This document shows positions 29,451 through 38,209 of a stretch of DNA of 64,000 bases, in pieces. The position numbers were made by a program, and so were the translations under genes. Within the stretch, counting starts at the first letter, position 1. Every line of letters starts with the position of its first letter. Below the pieces are notes generated by a model. The model worked only from the letters and a program-made list of their open reading frames with translations, had not been told where the DNA came from and did no database searches. This DNA comes from Burkholderiales bacterium PBB1 (GTDB lineage Bacteria; Pseudomonadota; Gammaproteobacteria; Burkholderiales; Burkholderiaceae_C), in contig NKIN01000006.1 of the NCBI GenBank assembly GCA_002255905.1, positions 1 to 64,000 on the forward strand, in the 5' to 3' direction.

Positions 29451-30902
29451 TCACTGAGTCGCAGCGTCCTTCCATCCACCCCCCAACACCTTGTACAGCG
29501 CGACCCGGTTCTGCCGCTCAGCGGCTTGCGCCTGAACCACCGCCTGCTGGGCGGTGAACAGCGAGCGTTGAGCGTCGAGCACATCGAGGTAGCTCGACGC
29601 GCCATTGCGGTAGCGCAGGTCGGCCAGCTTGGCTCGTGCTTCCTCGGCTTTCGCTTGCGCCTGTTGCGCCCGCAGCTGCTCGCTCAACGTCGCGCGACCG
29701 GCCAACGCGTCGGCCACTTCGCGGAAGGCACTCTGCACCGCGCGCTCGTACTGCGCCACCGCGATGTCGCGACCGACCTGCGCGGCCTCCAGATTTGCCT
29801 GGTTGCGTCCTGCATCGAAGATCGGCACCACCAGCTGCGGTGCAAAGCTCCAGGCGAACGATCCCGCCTTGAACAGCCCTGACAGTTCGGTGCTGGCGCT
29901 GCCGATGCTGGTGCTCAGCGTGATGCGCGGGAAGAACGCTGCGCGCGCGGCGCCGATGTTGGCGTTGGCCGCGATCAGCTGCTGTTCGGCCTGACGGATG
30001 TCGGGCCGGCGGTTCAACAGATCCGAGGGCAGGCCAGCCGGCAGATCAGGCAGCACCGTCCCGGCGAGCGCCGAAGTCGTGATGTCGCCCGGCGCGGTCG
30101 TCGGTGTCGGCAGCGCATCGGCGGGCACCGGCTGACCGAGCAGCAGCGCCAGCGCGTTTTCGTCTTGTGCGCGCTGCCGCAGCTGCTGCGCCAATGCGAC
30201 GCGTGCCCCTTCGAGCAGCGATTCAGCCTGCCGCACGTCGAGTTCGGACGACGCGCCGTTGTCGAACTTCAGTTGCGTCAGCTTCATCGATTCTTCGCGG
30301 GTGGTGAGCGTCTGCCGCGTCACCGCCAGCAACTCGTCATCGGCCAGCAGCGCGAGCCAGCCGTTGGCGACCGAGGCGATCAGGCTGATCTGCACCGTCT
30401 TGCGTGCCTCTTCGGTGCCGAGGTACTGCGCCAGTTGCGCCTGGCTCAGGCTGCGCACCCTGCCGAAGAAATCGAACTCGTACGAGGTGATCTGCAGCCC
30501 GGCGCTGTAGGTGCTGCTGATGCTGCCGCCGGTACCGCTGTCGCCCACCTTCGGCTGGCGCAACGCGCTGGCACCGGCGTTGACGGTGGGCAGCTCGTCG
30601 GCGCGCCGCACCTGGTACTGCGCGCGGGCCTGTTCGATGTTCAACACCGCGATGCGCAGGTCGCGGTTTTGCTGTAGCGCGGCCTCGATCAGCCGCTGCA
30701 GGTGCGGATCGCCGAAGTAGCGCTGCCACTCGATGTCGGCCGCGGCCTGCCCGGTGGGCGCAGCCGTCGAGGCATCGCCTGGGTAGCTGCTCGGCACGGG
30801 CGCCTCGGGGCGCACATGAGCCGGGATGAACGAACAGCCGGCGACACTGGCGGCAGCCAGCACCAGTGTGGTCAGCCGAGCGTTCGTGAGGAGGGCCTTC
30901 AT
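29451..30902 (-). CDS. RND efflux outer-membrane lipoprotein (OprM/NodT family)
   Basis: This 483-residue outer-membrane channel has a lipoprotein signal (lipobox VAGC, Cys23) and the TolC-like duplicated structure: AALQQNRDLRIAVLNIEQARAQ and the repeats around NRRPDIRQAEQQLIAANANIGAARAAFFP and YRNGASSYLDVLDAQRSLF. Start at the ATG at 30902, overlapping the pump stop by 4 bp, so it is translationally coupled as the third gene of adaptor-pump-channel. The operon encodes a complete tripartite multidrug efflux system. Confidence 0.94.
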   Translation of the reverse strand: MKALLTNARLTTLVLAAASVAGCSFIPAHVRPEAPVPSSYPGDASTAAPTGQAAADIEWQRYFGDPHLQRLIEAALQQNRDLRIAVLNIEQARAQYQVRRADELPTVNAGASALRQPKVGDSGTGGSISSTYSAGLQITSYEFDFFGRVRSLSQAQLAQYLGTEEARKTVQISLIASVANGWLALLADDELLAVTRQTLTTREESMKLTQLKFDNGASSELDVRQAESLLEGARVALAQQLRQRAQDENALALLLGQPVPADALPTPTTAPGDITTSALAGTVLPDLPAGLPSDLLNRRPDIRQAEQQLIAANANIGAARAAFFPRITLSTSIGSASTELSGLFKAGSFAWSFAPQLVVPIFDAGRNQANLEAAQVGRDIAVAQYERAVQSAFREVADALAGRATLSEQLRAQQAQAKAEEARAKLADLRYRNGASSYLDVLDAQRSLFTAQQAVVQAQAAERQNRVALYKVLGGGWKDAATQ

Positions 30903-33900
30903 GGCGCCACCCCCGTACCCGTCACCGTCGGGACGTCGGCCGCAGGCGGTGACGCGCGTCGCCCGAACACCTTCATCACGACCACATAGAACACCGGCAC
31001 GAAGAACACCGCCAGCACGGTTGCCGAAATCATGCCGCCCATCACGCCGGTGCCGATGGCGCGCTGGCTGGCCGAGCCGGCACCGCTGGCAATCACCAGC
31101 GGCAGCACGCCAAGGATGAACGCGATCGAGGTCATCAGGATGGGCCGGAAGCGCAGGTGAGCGGCTTCCAGCACGGCCTCGATCACGCCCTTGCCTTCGG
31201 CATGCAGGTCTTTGGCGAACTCGATGATCAGCACCGCATTCTTGGCCGACAGGCCGATGATGGTGATCAGCCCGACCTTGAAGAACACGTCGTTCTCCAG
31301 CCCTCGGACGCTGATGCCGAGCACGACCCCCAGCACACCCAGCGGCACCACCAGGATCACCGCCAGCGGGATCGTCCAGCTCTCGTACAGCGCCGCCAGG
31401 CACAGGAACACCGACAGCAAAGAGAAGGCAAACAGGATCAGCGCGGTCGAGCCGGAGAGCTTCTCTTCGCGCGAGGGGCCGGTCCATTCGTAGGCAAAAC
31501 CTGCAGGCAGTTGCGCTGCCAGCTTCTCCATTTCGGCCAGTGCGGCGCCGCTGCTGACACCGGGGGCAGGTTCACCCTGGATGCGCATGGCGGGGTAGCC
31601 GTTGTAGCGCACCGTCTGCATCGGGCCCTTGATCCACCGGGTGGTCGCGAAGGCGGACAGCGGCACCGGCTGGCCGAAGGTGTTCAGCGCGTTGAGCTGC
31701 AGCAGATCGTCGGGCTGCATCCGCGCCGGCGCATCGGCCTGCACCACCACGCGCTGCAGCCGACCTGCGTTCGGGAAGTCGTTGACATACGACGAGCCCA
31801 GCGCGGTGGACAACGTGGTGTTGATCGCTGCGAAGCTCACGCCCAGCGCGCCGGCCTTGTCACGGTCGATGTCGAGCTGCAGCTGCGGCGCGTCTTCCAG
31901 CCCGTCGGGTCGCACCGACATCAGCAAGGGGTTTTTCGCCGCCATGCCCAGCAGCTGGTTGCGTGCGGCCAGCAGCGCGTCGTGGCCGTTGCCCCCGCGG
32001 TCCTGCAGGCGCATCGCGAAGCCGTTCGAGCGGCCGAGTTCGCGGATCGCCGGCGGGCTGACCGGGAAGATGAACGCATCGCGGATCTGCCCCAGTGCAC
32101 CGAACGCGCGTGCCACCAATGCCTGCGCGCTGCGCTCCTTGCCGGGACGTTGGTCCCAGTCCTTCAGCGTCACGAAGCCCAGCGCGGCGTTCTGGCCCGT
32201 GCCAGCAAAGCTGAAACCGAGCACGCTGATGATGCTTTCGACATCCGGCTGCTTCAGCATGTAGTCCTCGACCTGCTTCATCACCTCGGTCGTGCGGGCT
32301 TGCGTGGCACCCGGCGGCAGCTGGACGTTGACGAGGATGTTGCCCTGGTCTTCATTCGGGATGAACGAGGTCGGCAAGCGGTTGAACATGAGCACCACCG
32401 CGGCGATGACCGCGGCATAGATGACGAGGTAGCGGGCAGCGCGTTTCAGGATGCGTGCGACGAGCCCTTCGTAGTTTTTTGCGGTGCGTGTGAAGCCCCG
32501 GTTGAACCAGCCGAAGAAGCCGGTCTTCGCATGGTGGTGGCCAGCCTCGACCGGCTTGAGCAGCGTGGCGCACAGGGCAGGCGTCAGCGACAGCGCCAGG
32601 AACGCCGAGAACGCGATCGCGCTCACCATCACTGCCGAGAACTGGCGGTAGATGTTGCCGACCGCGCCACTGAAGAACGCCAGCGGCACGAACACCGAGA
32701 TCAGCACCACCGTCACGCCGACGATCGCGCCCGAGATCTGGCCCATGGCCTTGCGAGTGGCTGCCAGTGGTGACAACCCCTCCTCGCTCATGATGCGCTC
32801 GACGTTCTCGACGACGACGATCGCGTCGTCGACGACGATGCCGATCACCAGCACCATGCCGAACATCGTCAGCACGTTGATCGAGAAGCCCAGCGCCAGC
32901 AGCGAGGCGAAGCTGCCCATCAGTGCGATCGGCACCACCAGCGTCGGGATCAGCGTGTAGCGGATGTTCTGCAGGAACAGGAACATCACCAGGAACACCA
33001 GGATCACCGCCTCGACCAGCGTTTCGACGACCTGTTTCACCGAGATGCTGATGAACAGCGAGCTGTCGTAGGGAATCGTCGCTTTCACACCCGGCGGGAA
33101 ATACGGCGCCAGCTCGGCCAGCCGCTTCTTCACCGCGTTGGCGGTGGACAGTGCGTTGGCCGTCGGCGACAGCTGCACCCCGACGCCGCTGGACGGTGCA
33201 CCGTTCAATCGCGCACTGCGCGAACCGTAGGTTTGTGCGCCGAGCTCGACACGCGCCACGTCTTTCAGAAGCACCCGCGAGCCGTCCGGGTTGGCGCGCA
33301 GCAGGATGTTGCCGAAGTCTTCGGCGGTGGTCAGCTGACCCTTCACGACCACGGTCGCGAAGATGGACTGGTCGGCCGTGTTGGGCAGGTCGCCGATGGT
33401 GCCCGAGGCGACCTGGGCGTTCTGCGCGGCGATGGCCGCATTCACATCCGCCGACGACAGCTTCAGCCCGACCAGCTTGGCCGGATCGATCCAGATGCGC
33501 ATGGCGCGCTCGGTACCGAACAACGTGGCCTGGCCGACACCGGACACGCGCTGGATCTCGGGCACCACATTGCGCGCCGCGTAGTCACCGAGTGCAATCG
33601 GATCGAGCGAGCCGTCGGTGCTGGACAGGATGATGAACAGCAGGAAATTCGGGTTCGCCTTGTCGACGCGCACGCCTTGCTGCGTCACTGACGCTGGCAA
33701 CCGCGGCGCGGCCCGGGCCAACCGGTTCTGCACATCGACCTGGGCCAGGTCGGGGTTGGTGCCCGGCTCGAAGCTCAGCGTGATCGAGCCCGAGCCATCG
33801 GCCTGGCTGACCGACTCCATGTAGATCAGGCCGGGCGAGCCGTTCATCTCTCGCTCGATCACGGCAACGACGGTCTCCTCCAGCGTCTTCGCCGAAGCCC

Positions 33901-34051
33901 CGGGGTAGGTGACATTGACCACGATGGCGGGCGGCGCCACCGGCGGGTACTGCGCGATCGGCAGCTGGGTGATGGCGACGCCACCGATCAACAGGATGAA
34001 CAGCGCGACGACCCAGGCGAAGATGGGCCGGTTGATGAAGAACTGGGCCAT
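30899..34051 (-). CDS. RND multidrug efflux pump inner-membrane permease (AcrB/MexB type, HAE1)
   Basis: This 1050-residue pump has the typical AcrB layout: 12 predicted TM helices, large periplasmic loops, and in TM4 VIGIVVDDAIVVVENVERI (the Asp pair of the proton relay). The N-terminus MAQFFINRPIFAWVVALFI is diagnostic. Length matches AcrB/MexB (about 1045-1050). It lies 10 bp after the adaptor and overlaps the outer-membrane gene by 4 bp. It probably exports hydrophobic drugs by proton antiport, under the TetR repressor at 35440. Confidence 0.97.
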   Translation of the reverse strand: MAQFFINRPIFAWVVALFILLIGGVAITQLPIAQYPPVAPPAIVVNVTYPGASAKTLEETVVAVIEREMNGSPGLIYMESVSQADGSGSITLSFEPGTNPDLAQVDVQNRLARAAPRLPASVTQQGVRVDKANPNFLLFIILSSTDGSLDPIALGDYAARNVVPEIQRVSGVGQATLFGTERAMRIWIDPAKLVGLKLSSADVNAAIAAQNAQVASGTIGDLPNTADQSIFATVVVKGQLTTAEDFGNILLRANPDGSRVLLKDVARVELGAQTYGSRSARLNGAPSSGVGVQLSPTANALSTANAVKKRLAELAPYFPPGVKATIPYDSSLFISISVKQVVETLVEAVILVFLVMFLFLQNIRYTLIPTLVVPIALMGSFASLLALGFSINVLTMFGMVLVIGIVVDDAIVVVENVERIMSEEGLSPLAATRKAMGQISGAIVGVTVVLISVFVPLAFFSGAVGNIYRQFSAVMVSAIAFSAFLALSLTPALCATLLKPVEAGHHHAKTGFFGWFNRGFTRTAKNYEGLVARILKRAARYLVIYAAVIAAVVLMFNRLPTSFIPNEDQGNILVNVQLPPGATQARTTEVMKQVEDYMLKQPDVESIISVLGFSFAGTGQNAALGFVTLKDWDQRPGKERSAQALVARAFGALGQIRDAFIFPVSPPAIRELGRSNGFAMRLQDRGGNGHDALLAARNQLLGMAAKNPLLMSVRPDGLEDAPQLQLDIDRDKAGALGVSFAAINTTLSTALGSSYVNDFPNAGRLQRVVVQADAPARMQPDDLLQLNALNTFGQPVPLSAFATTRWIKGPMQTVRYNGYPAMRIQGEPAPGVSSGAALAEMEKLAAQLPAGFAYEWTGPSREEKLSGSTALILFAFSLLSVFLCLAALYESWTIPLAVILVVPLGVLGVVLGISVRGLENDVFFKVGLITIIGLSAKNAVLIIEFAKDLHAEGKGVIEAVLEAAHLRFRPILMTSIAFILGVLPLVIASGAGSASQRAIGTGVMGGMISATVLAVFFVPVFYVVVMKVFGRRASPPAADVPTVTGTGVAP

Positions 34052-34061
34052 GGCGCGGACC

Positions 34062-35303
34062 TCAGTTCTTGGGTGTGGAGGCCGCGGCGTCGGATGCCGC
34101 TGCGGCGCGCGGGGCGCCCATCGGCGCCGCAGGTTGCCACGGCACCGGCTTCACCACCCTGGCGTTCCCCAGTTTCTGGAAGCCGTCGACGATCACCTGG
34201 TCGCTGGCCTTCAGCCCCTCGAGCACGACCCACCGACCACCCTGGGAGCCGCCGACCTTCACCGGGCGCGGCGCGTAGGAGCCGTCGCTGGCCACCACCA
34301 GCACACTGTCACCCTGTGGCGAGCGGGTCACTGCCTGCTGCGGCAGCAGCACCGCAGCCTCCGCCTGCGCCTGCTGCACTCGCACGCGCACGTAGGTGCC
34401 GGGCAGCAGCAGGCCCTTGGGGTTGGGCACCTCGGCGCGCAAGGTGATCTGGCCCGACGTGGTGTCCACCGTCAGGTCGGAAAACAGCAGCTTGCCCGGT
34501 GCGCCGTAGACCGTGCCGTCCTCCAGCACCACCTGCACCGTGCCGGCCTCCGCCGCACCGCTGTGTTGCAGCTTGCCGGCGTCGATCGCCTGGCGCAGCC
34601 TGAGCACGTCGGTGGTCGATTGGGTGAAGTTCACGTACATCGGATCGATCTGCTGCACCAGCGCCAGCGGCGTCGCATCGCCCTGGCCGACCAGCGCGCC
34701 TTCGGTCACCAGCGCGCGACCGATGCGCCCCGAGATCGGCGCCGTCACCGAGGCGTAGCCCAGGTTGATCTGGGCGGTGGTGACGGCGGCGCGTGCCGAG
34801 GCGACATCGGCATCGGCTTGCTTGAACGCCGCGACCGCATTGACGTAATCCTGCTTGCTGATCGCGTTGGCCTCGAGCAGCGGCTTGTAGCGCTCGGCCT
34901 GTGCGGCGGCCTGCTCGCGGTTGGCCTCGGCGCGGGCCAGTGCGGCCTGGGTGCTTTGCAACTGCGCGCGATAAGGCGCGGCATCGATCTGGAACAGCAG
35001 CTGGCCGGCCTTCACGTCGCTGCCTTCGCGGAACGTGCGCTTCAACAGGATGCCGGCGGCGCGCGCCCGCACCTGGGCGATGCGGGTGGCTTCCAGCCGG
35101 CCCGGCAACTCGCTGGTCAGCCCCACCGATTGCGGCGCCACAGTGATCACGCCGACCGCCGGAGCCGGTGCGCTGGCCGCTGCGCCAGGGCCTGTCTCAC
35201 CGGACTTGGCGCCACAGCCCGACAACCCGAACGCCACAGACGCACACACGACGGCTGTCAGCAGCTTGGTGATGGGAAAACCGGCTCGTGTCTGCGCAGG
35301 CAT
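34062..35303 (-). CDS. RND efflux periplasmic adaptor lipoprotein (AcrA/MexA type)
   Basis: This 413-residue membrane fusion protein starts at the ATG at 35303 with a lipoprotein signal (GLSGC, Cys30). The lipoyl/hairpin/beta-barrel regions are readable: ELPGRLEATRIAQVRARAAGIL, GQLLFQIDAAPY, LGYASVTAPISGRIGRALVT, then the barrel and membrane-proximal tail. It is the first gene of the operon, so transcription begins in the 136-bp divergent region with tetR, where an AcrR-like operator is found. Confidence 0.95.
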   Translation of the reverse strand: MPAQTRAGFPITKLLTAVVCASVAFGLSGCGAKSGETGPGAAASAPAPAVGVITVAPQSVGLTSELPGRLEATRIAQVRARAAGILLKRTFREGSDVKAGQLLFQIDAAPYRAQLQSTQAALARAEANREQAAAQAERYKPLLEANAISKQDYVNAVAAFKQADADVASARAAVTTAQINLGYASVTAPISGRIGRALVTEGALVGQGDATPLALVQQIDPMYVNFTQSTTDVLRLRQAIDAGKLQHSGAAEAGTVQVVLEDGTVYGAPGKLLFSDLTVDTTSGQITLRAEVPNPKGLLLPGTYVRVRVQQAQAEAAVLLPQQAVTRSPQGDSVLVVASDGSYAPRPVKVGGSQGGRWVVLEGLKASDQVIVDGFQKLGNARVVKPVPWQPAAPMGAPRAAAASDAAASTPKN

Positions 35304-35394
35304 GCGGTGTGGTCCTGTGAGGTTGCCTTTTGCGCAACAAGCCGGCAGCAGGCGGGTTGATTCGGATCACCATCCGAATGAGAAGCGGCTAGTC

Positions 35395-35418
35395 TACATA
35401 CATTCGTGTTTGTATGTT
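35395..35418. promoter_or_regulatory. AcrR-type operator between the efflux operon and its TetR repressor
   Basis: A near-palindromic 24-bp site has the arms TACATACATT and TGTATGTT around CGTGTT. It matches the E. coli acrAB operator for AcrR at about 20 of 24 positions (from memory of that sequence). It lies 22 bp before the repressor start and 92 bp before the adaptor start, where a dimeric TetR protein would control both directions. Confidence 0.8.
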
Positions 35419-35439
35419 TAAGGTCACGGGAGAAGCTCG

Positions 35440-36099
35440 ATGGCACGCAAAACCAAGGAGGACGCGCTGGTGACACGCGATCGCATCCTCGATGCAGCAG
35501 AGCTGGTTTTCGAGCAGCGCGGGGTGTCGCGCTGCTCGCTGCAGGAAATCGCCCAGGCCGCGGGTGTCACGCGCGGCGCCATCTACTGGCATTTCGAGAA
35601 CAAGGCCGATCTCGTCAACGCCATGCTCCAGAGGGTGGCCTTGCCGCTCGAGGAGGCGATCAGCCGGTCGGCTGATCCGAACACCGCCGATCCAGTGCTC
35701 GAGGTCCGCAACAGCCTGCTGAACGCGTTGCGCAAGACGGTGGCGTGCCCCCAGGTGCAGCGCGTGTTCGTGATCAAGATGCAGAAGCTCGAATACGTCG
35801 ACGAGTTGCAGGCGGTGCGCGACAAGCGCATCAACACGCGTGTCGGTCTGATCGACCAGGTGGCGATCGGCCTGAAGCGTGCAACGGCCCAAGGGCAGCT
35901 CGATCGCCGCTTGCCGGCACGCGCCAGCGCCATCGCGCTGCATGCGCTGGTCTCGGGCCTGATCGAAAACTGGTTGCTGGACCCGAGCGCCTTCGACCTG
36001 GTCCAGGTCGGCGAGCAGGCTCTGGACACCTATCTGGCCGGCCTGTCGCTGCACAGGCCGATGCCGCCGGATTCGAAGCCTACGCGCGCTCGAACTTGA
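35440..36099 (+). CDS. TetR family repressor of the efflux operon (AcrR/TtgR type)
   Basis: This 219-residue regulator has an N-terminal TetR DNA-binding domain (residues 11-57: ALVTRDRILDAAELVFEQRG, then SLQEIAQAAGVTRGAIYWHF). The long ligand-binding part matches AcrR/TtgR-type proteins (EYVDELQAVRDKR...). It is divergent from the adaptor-pump-channel operon and faces an AcrR-like operator, so it likely represses its own gene and the pump until a drug binds. The 3' end overlaps metW on the other strand by 20 bp. Confidence 0.93.
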   Translation: MARKTKEDALVTRDRILDAAELVFEQRGVSRCSLQEIAQAAGVTRGAIYWHFENKADLVNAMLQRVALPLEEAISRSADPNTADPVLEVRNSLLNALRKTVACPQVQRVFVIKMQKLEYVDELQAVRDKRINTRVGLIDQVAIGLKRATAQGQLDRRLPARASAIALHALVSGLIENWLLDPSAFDLVQVGEQALDTYLAGLSLHRPMPPDSKPTRART

Positions 36100-36664
36100 A
36101 CACCGCCACGCTGGCCATCAGGTTAGGCCAACGCCGCACGCACACGCCCTGCTGGATGCCGAACGCATCGAGGATGCGGAGGCCGCAGCGGCGTGCCAGC
36201 ACTTCGAAATCGGCGTAGGTGCTGACGCGGATGTTCGGCGTGTCGTACCACTCGTAGGGCAGCGCCTTCGTCACCGGCATGCGGCCCCGCACCACGCTGA
36301 GCCGGTTCGCCCAATGGGCGAAGTTGGGGAAGCTGACGATGCCAATGCGCCCCACACGCGCTGTTTCCATCAGCATGCGCTCGGTGTTGCGCAGGTGCTG
36401 CAGCGTGTCGATCTGCAGCACCACGTCGAAGCTCTGGTCGTCGAAGATGGCGAGGCCCTCTTCCAGGTTCAGCTGGATCACGTTGACGCCGCGCTGCTCG
36501 CAGGCCAGCACGTTCGCGTCGGCGATCTCGATGCCGTAGCCGGTGCACTGTCGCTTGTCTCGAAGATGGGCCAGCGTCTCACCCGAGCCGCAGCCCAGGT
36601 CCAGCACACGCGACCCCTGGGGCACGAGGCTCGCGATCAGTTCGAGGTCCTGTCGGTCGCTCAT
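36080..36664 (-). CDS. metW: Methionine biosynthesis protein MetW
   Basis: This 194-residue SAM-methyltransferase-fold protein has [19 protein letters not shown] (motif I), [13 protein letters not shown] and the typical MetW stretch [19 protein letters not shown], followed by [13 protein letters not shown]. MetW works with MetX in methionine synthesis in many bacteria; in MetX-MetW types, it supports the homoserine acylation step. Its start overlaps the metX stop by 4 bp (ATGA), so the two genes are coupled and likely share the SAM-II riboswitch upstream of metX. Confidence 0.96.
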   Translation of the reverse strand: MSDRQDLELIASLVPQGSRVLDLGCGSGETLAHLRDKRQCTGYGIEIADANVLACEQRGVNVIQLNLEEGLAIFDDQSFDVVLQIDTLQHLRNTERMLMETARVGRIGIVSFPNFAHWANRLSVVRGRMPVTKALPYEWYDTPNIRVSTYADFEVLARRCGLRILDAFGIQQGVCVRRWPNLMASVAVFKFERA

Positions 36665-37863
36665 GGGACGATCCTCATGCCGCCGAGCCCGTGCGAACTC
36701 GCTTCGATCTCGCGAGCGATGCGGTCGAAGCGCGCGCGCAGCACACCGTGGTAGCGCGCATCGTCGAGCAGGAAGGCGTCGTGACCGTGCGGCGCAGCGA
36801 TCTCCGCGTAACTCACGTCGAGCCGGTTGTCGAGCAGCGCCTTCACGATCTCGCGAGAACGTCCTGGCGAGAAGCGCCAGTCGGTGGTGAAGCTGATGAT
36901 CTGGAACTTCGCCGTGGCCGAGGCAAATGCCGCCGACAGATCTCCACCGTGTTCGCGTGCCGGATCGAAGTAGTCGAGCACGCGGGTGATCAGCAAGTAG
37001 CTGTTGGCATCGAAATACTCGCTGAACTTATCGCCCTGGTAGCGCAGGTAGCTCTCGATCTCGAACTCGATGTCTTGCGTGGTGTAGCGCGGCGTTCTGC
37101 CTGCGTCACCGTCGGCCGCCCCGGAGACCGCCGCACGCAGCGAGCGGCCGAACTTGGCTTCCATCGTGTCGTCGCTCAGGTAGGTGATGTGGCCGATCAT
37201 CCGCGCCACCCGCAGCCCGCGCTTGGGCACCACGCCGTGCGCCAAGTAGTGGCCGCCGTGGAAATCGGGGTCGGTGACGATGGCGCGGCGCGCGACTTCA
37301 TTGAAGGCGATGTTCTGCGCCGACAGGTTGGGCGCGGTGGCGATCGCGATGCAGTGCCGCAGCCGTTGCGGATAGCGCATCGCCCAGCACAGCGCCTGCA
37401 TGCCGCCCAGGCTGCCGCCGATCACCGCGGCGAGTTGTTCGATGCCGAGCGCATCGCAAAGCCGCACCTGTGCATCGACCCAGTCCTCGACCGTGACCAC
37501 CGGGAAATCAGCGCCGTAGGGCTGCTGCGTGGCAGGGTTGAGGTGCGTGGGGCCGGTCGAACCGAAGCACGAGCCCGGGTTGTTGACGCCGATGACGAAG
37601 AAGCGATCGGTGTCCAGCGGCTTGCCCGGGCCGATCAGGTTGTCCCACCAACCGGTGCCTTTGGGATCGCCTTCATAGCGCCCGGCGACATGGTGGCTGG
37701 CGTTCAGCGCGTGGCACACCAGCACCGCATTGCTGCGCGCCGCGTTCAGCGCGCCGTAGGTCTCGTACATCAGCGTGTAGTCGCGCAGCACTGAGCCGCT
37801 GCGCAGCGGCAGCGCTTGCGCGAACGCCATCGACTGAGGTTTGACGTGCCCCAGCGCACTCAT
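36661..37863 (-). CDS. metX: Homoserine O-acyltransferase MetX
   Basis: This 400-residue alpha/beta-hydrolase-fold enzyme acylates homoserine at the start of methionine synthesis. The catalytic serine is Ser151 in [12 protein letters not shown], and the C-terminal Asp/His are in [12 protein letters not shown] and [12 protein letters not shown]. The N-terminal [20 protein letters not shown] fits. Acetyl versus succinyl specificity cannot be decided by eye. A SAM-II riboswitch lies 87-140 bp upstream of the ATG and probably shuts the operon down when SAM is plentiful. Confidence 0.95.
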   Translation of the reverse strand: MSALGHVKPQSMAFAQALPLRSGSVLRDYTLMYETYGALNAARSNAVLVCHALNASHHVAGRYEGDPKGTGWWDNLIGPGKPLDTDRFFVIGVNNPGSCFGSTGPTHLNPATQQPYGADFPVVTVEDWVDAQVRLCDALGIEQLAAVIGGSLGGMQALCWAMRYPQRLRHCIAIATAPNLSAQNIAFNEVARRAIVTDPDFHGGHYLAHGVVPKRGLRVARMIGHITYLSDDTMEAKFGRSLRAAVSGAADGDAGRTPRYTTQDIEFEIESYLRYQGDKFSEYFDANSYLLITRVLDYFDPAREHGGDLSAAFASATAKFQIISFTTDWRFSPGRSREIVKALLDNRLDVSYAEIAAPHGHDAFLLDDARYHGVLRARFDRIAREIEASSHGLGGMRIVP

Positions 37864-37928
37864 GGATGGGGTCGTCGACGGGCCTCACGGGCCATCGGCG
37901 TAACGGAACGAAGCATCTTGGTGTGTGT

Positions 37929-37945
37929 GACGGGAGGCTCCCGTC
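37929..37945 (-). terminator. GC-rich hairpin downstream of the SAM-II aptamer
   Basis: GACGGGA...TCCCGTC forms a 7-bp stem with a 3-nt loop, 5-10 nt after the riboswitch 3' end and 66 nt before metX. There is no U-run after it, so it may be part of the expression platform or just a leader hairpin. Confidence 0.4.
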
Positions 37946-37949
37946 GGTC

Positions 37950-38003
37950 CTGTATTTAGCTGGGTTTGTAGAGCGCCCGCAAGCCGGAGCAAATCAGCGC
38001 TGG
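37950..38003 (-). promoter_or_regulatory. SAM-II riboswitch controlling metX-metW
   Basis: Reading the minus strand, the leader of metX contains GCGCUGAUUUG, then CCGGCUUGCGGGCGC, then CAAACCCAGCUAAA. These match the SAM-II (metA-type) conserved blocks UGAUUU, GCUUGC and GCUAAA; the P1 stem AGCGC/GCGCU is intact (aptamer from about 38003 down to 37950). SAM-II binds S-adenosylmethionine and represses metX/metA-type genes by masking the ribosome-binding site or early RNA. It is reported mostly from Alphaproteobacteria. It is directly upstream of metX, as expected. Confirmable by covariance model. Confidence 0.85.
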
Positions 38004-38209
38004 CGTGAATTCTAGCGAGCAGGCGCACCGGCCGACATCGACCGCCCGCATCGACGAGCTGTCGCATCAGCGTAGATCGTCCGTCAGCTACACGCATCCG
38101 GCGCGACTTACCAGGCCTGTTTGCCGGATCGATCGCCGCGCATCGTCGCTACGATGTCACATGCTCGACCCGGCACGCTGTGCCCCCATGCTGCTTCCGA
38201 GGAGGGTCC

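Noticed and set aside
31157..32773. 538-codon plus-strand frame within the efflux pump gene
   Set aside because: Antisense shadow of the RND pump; no homology.
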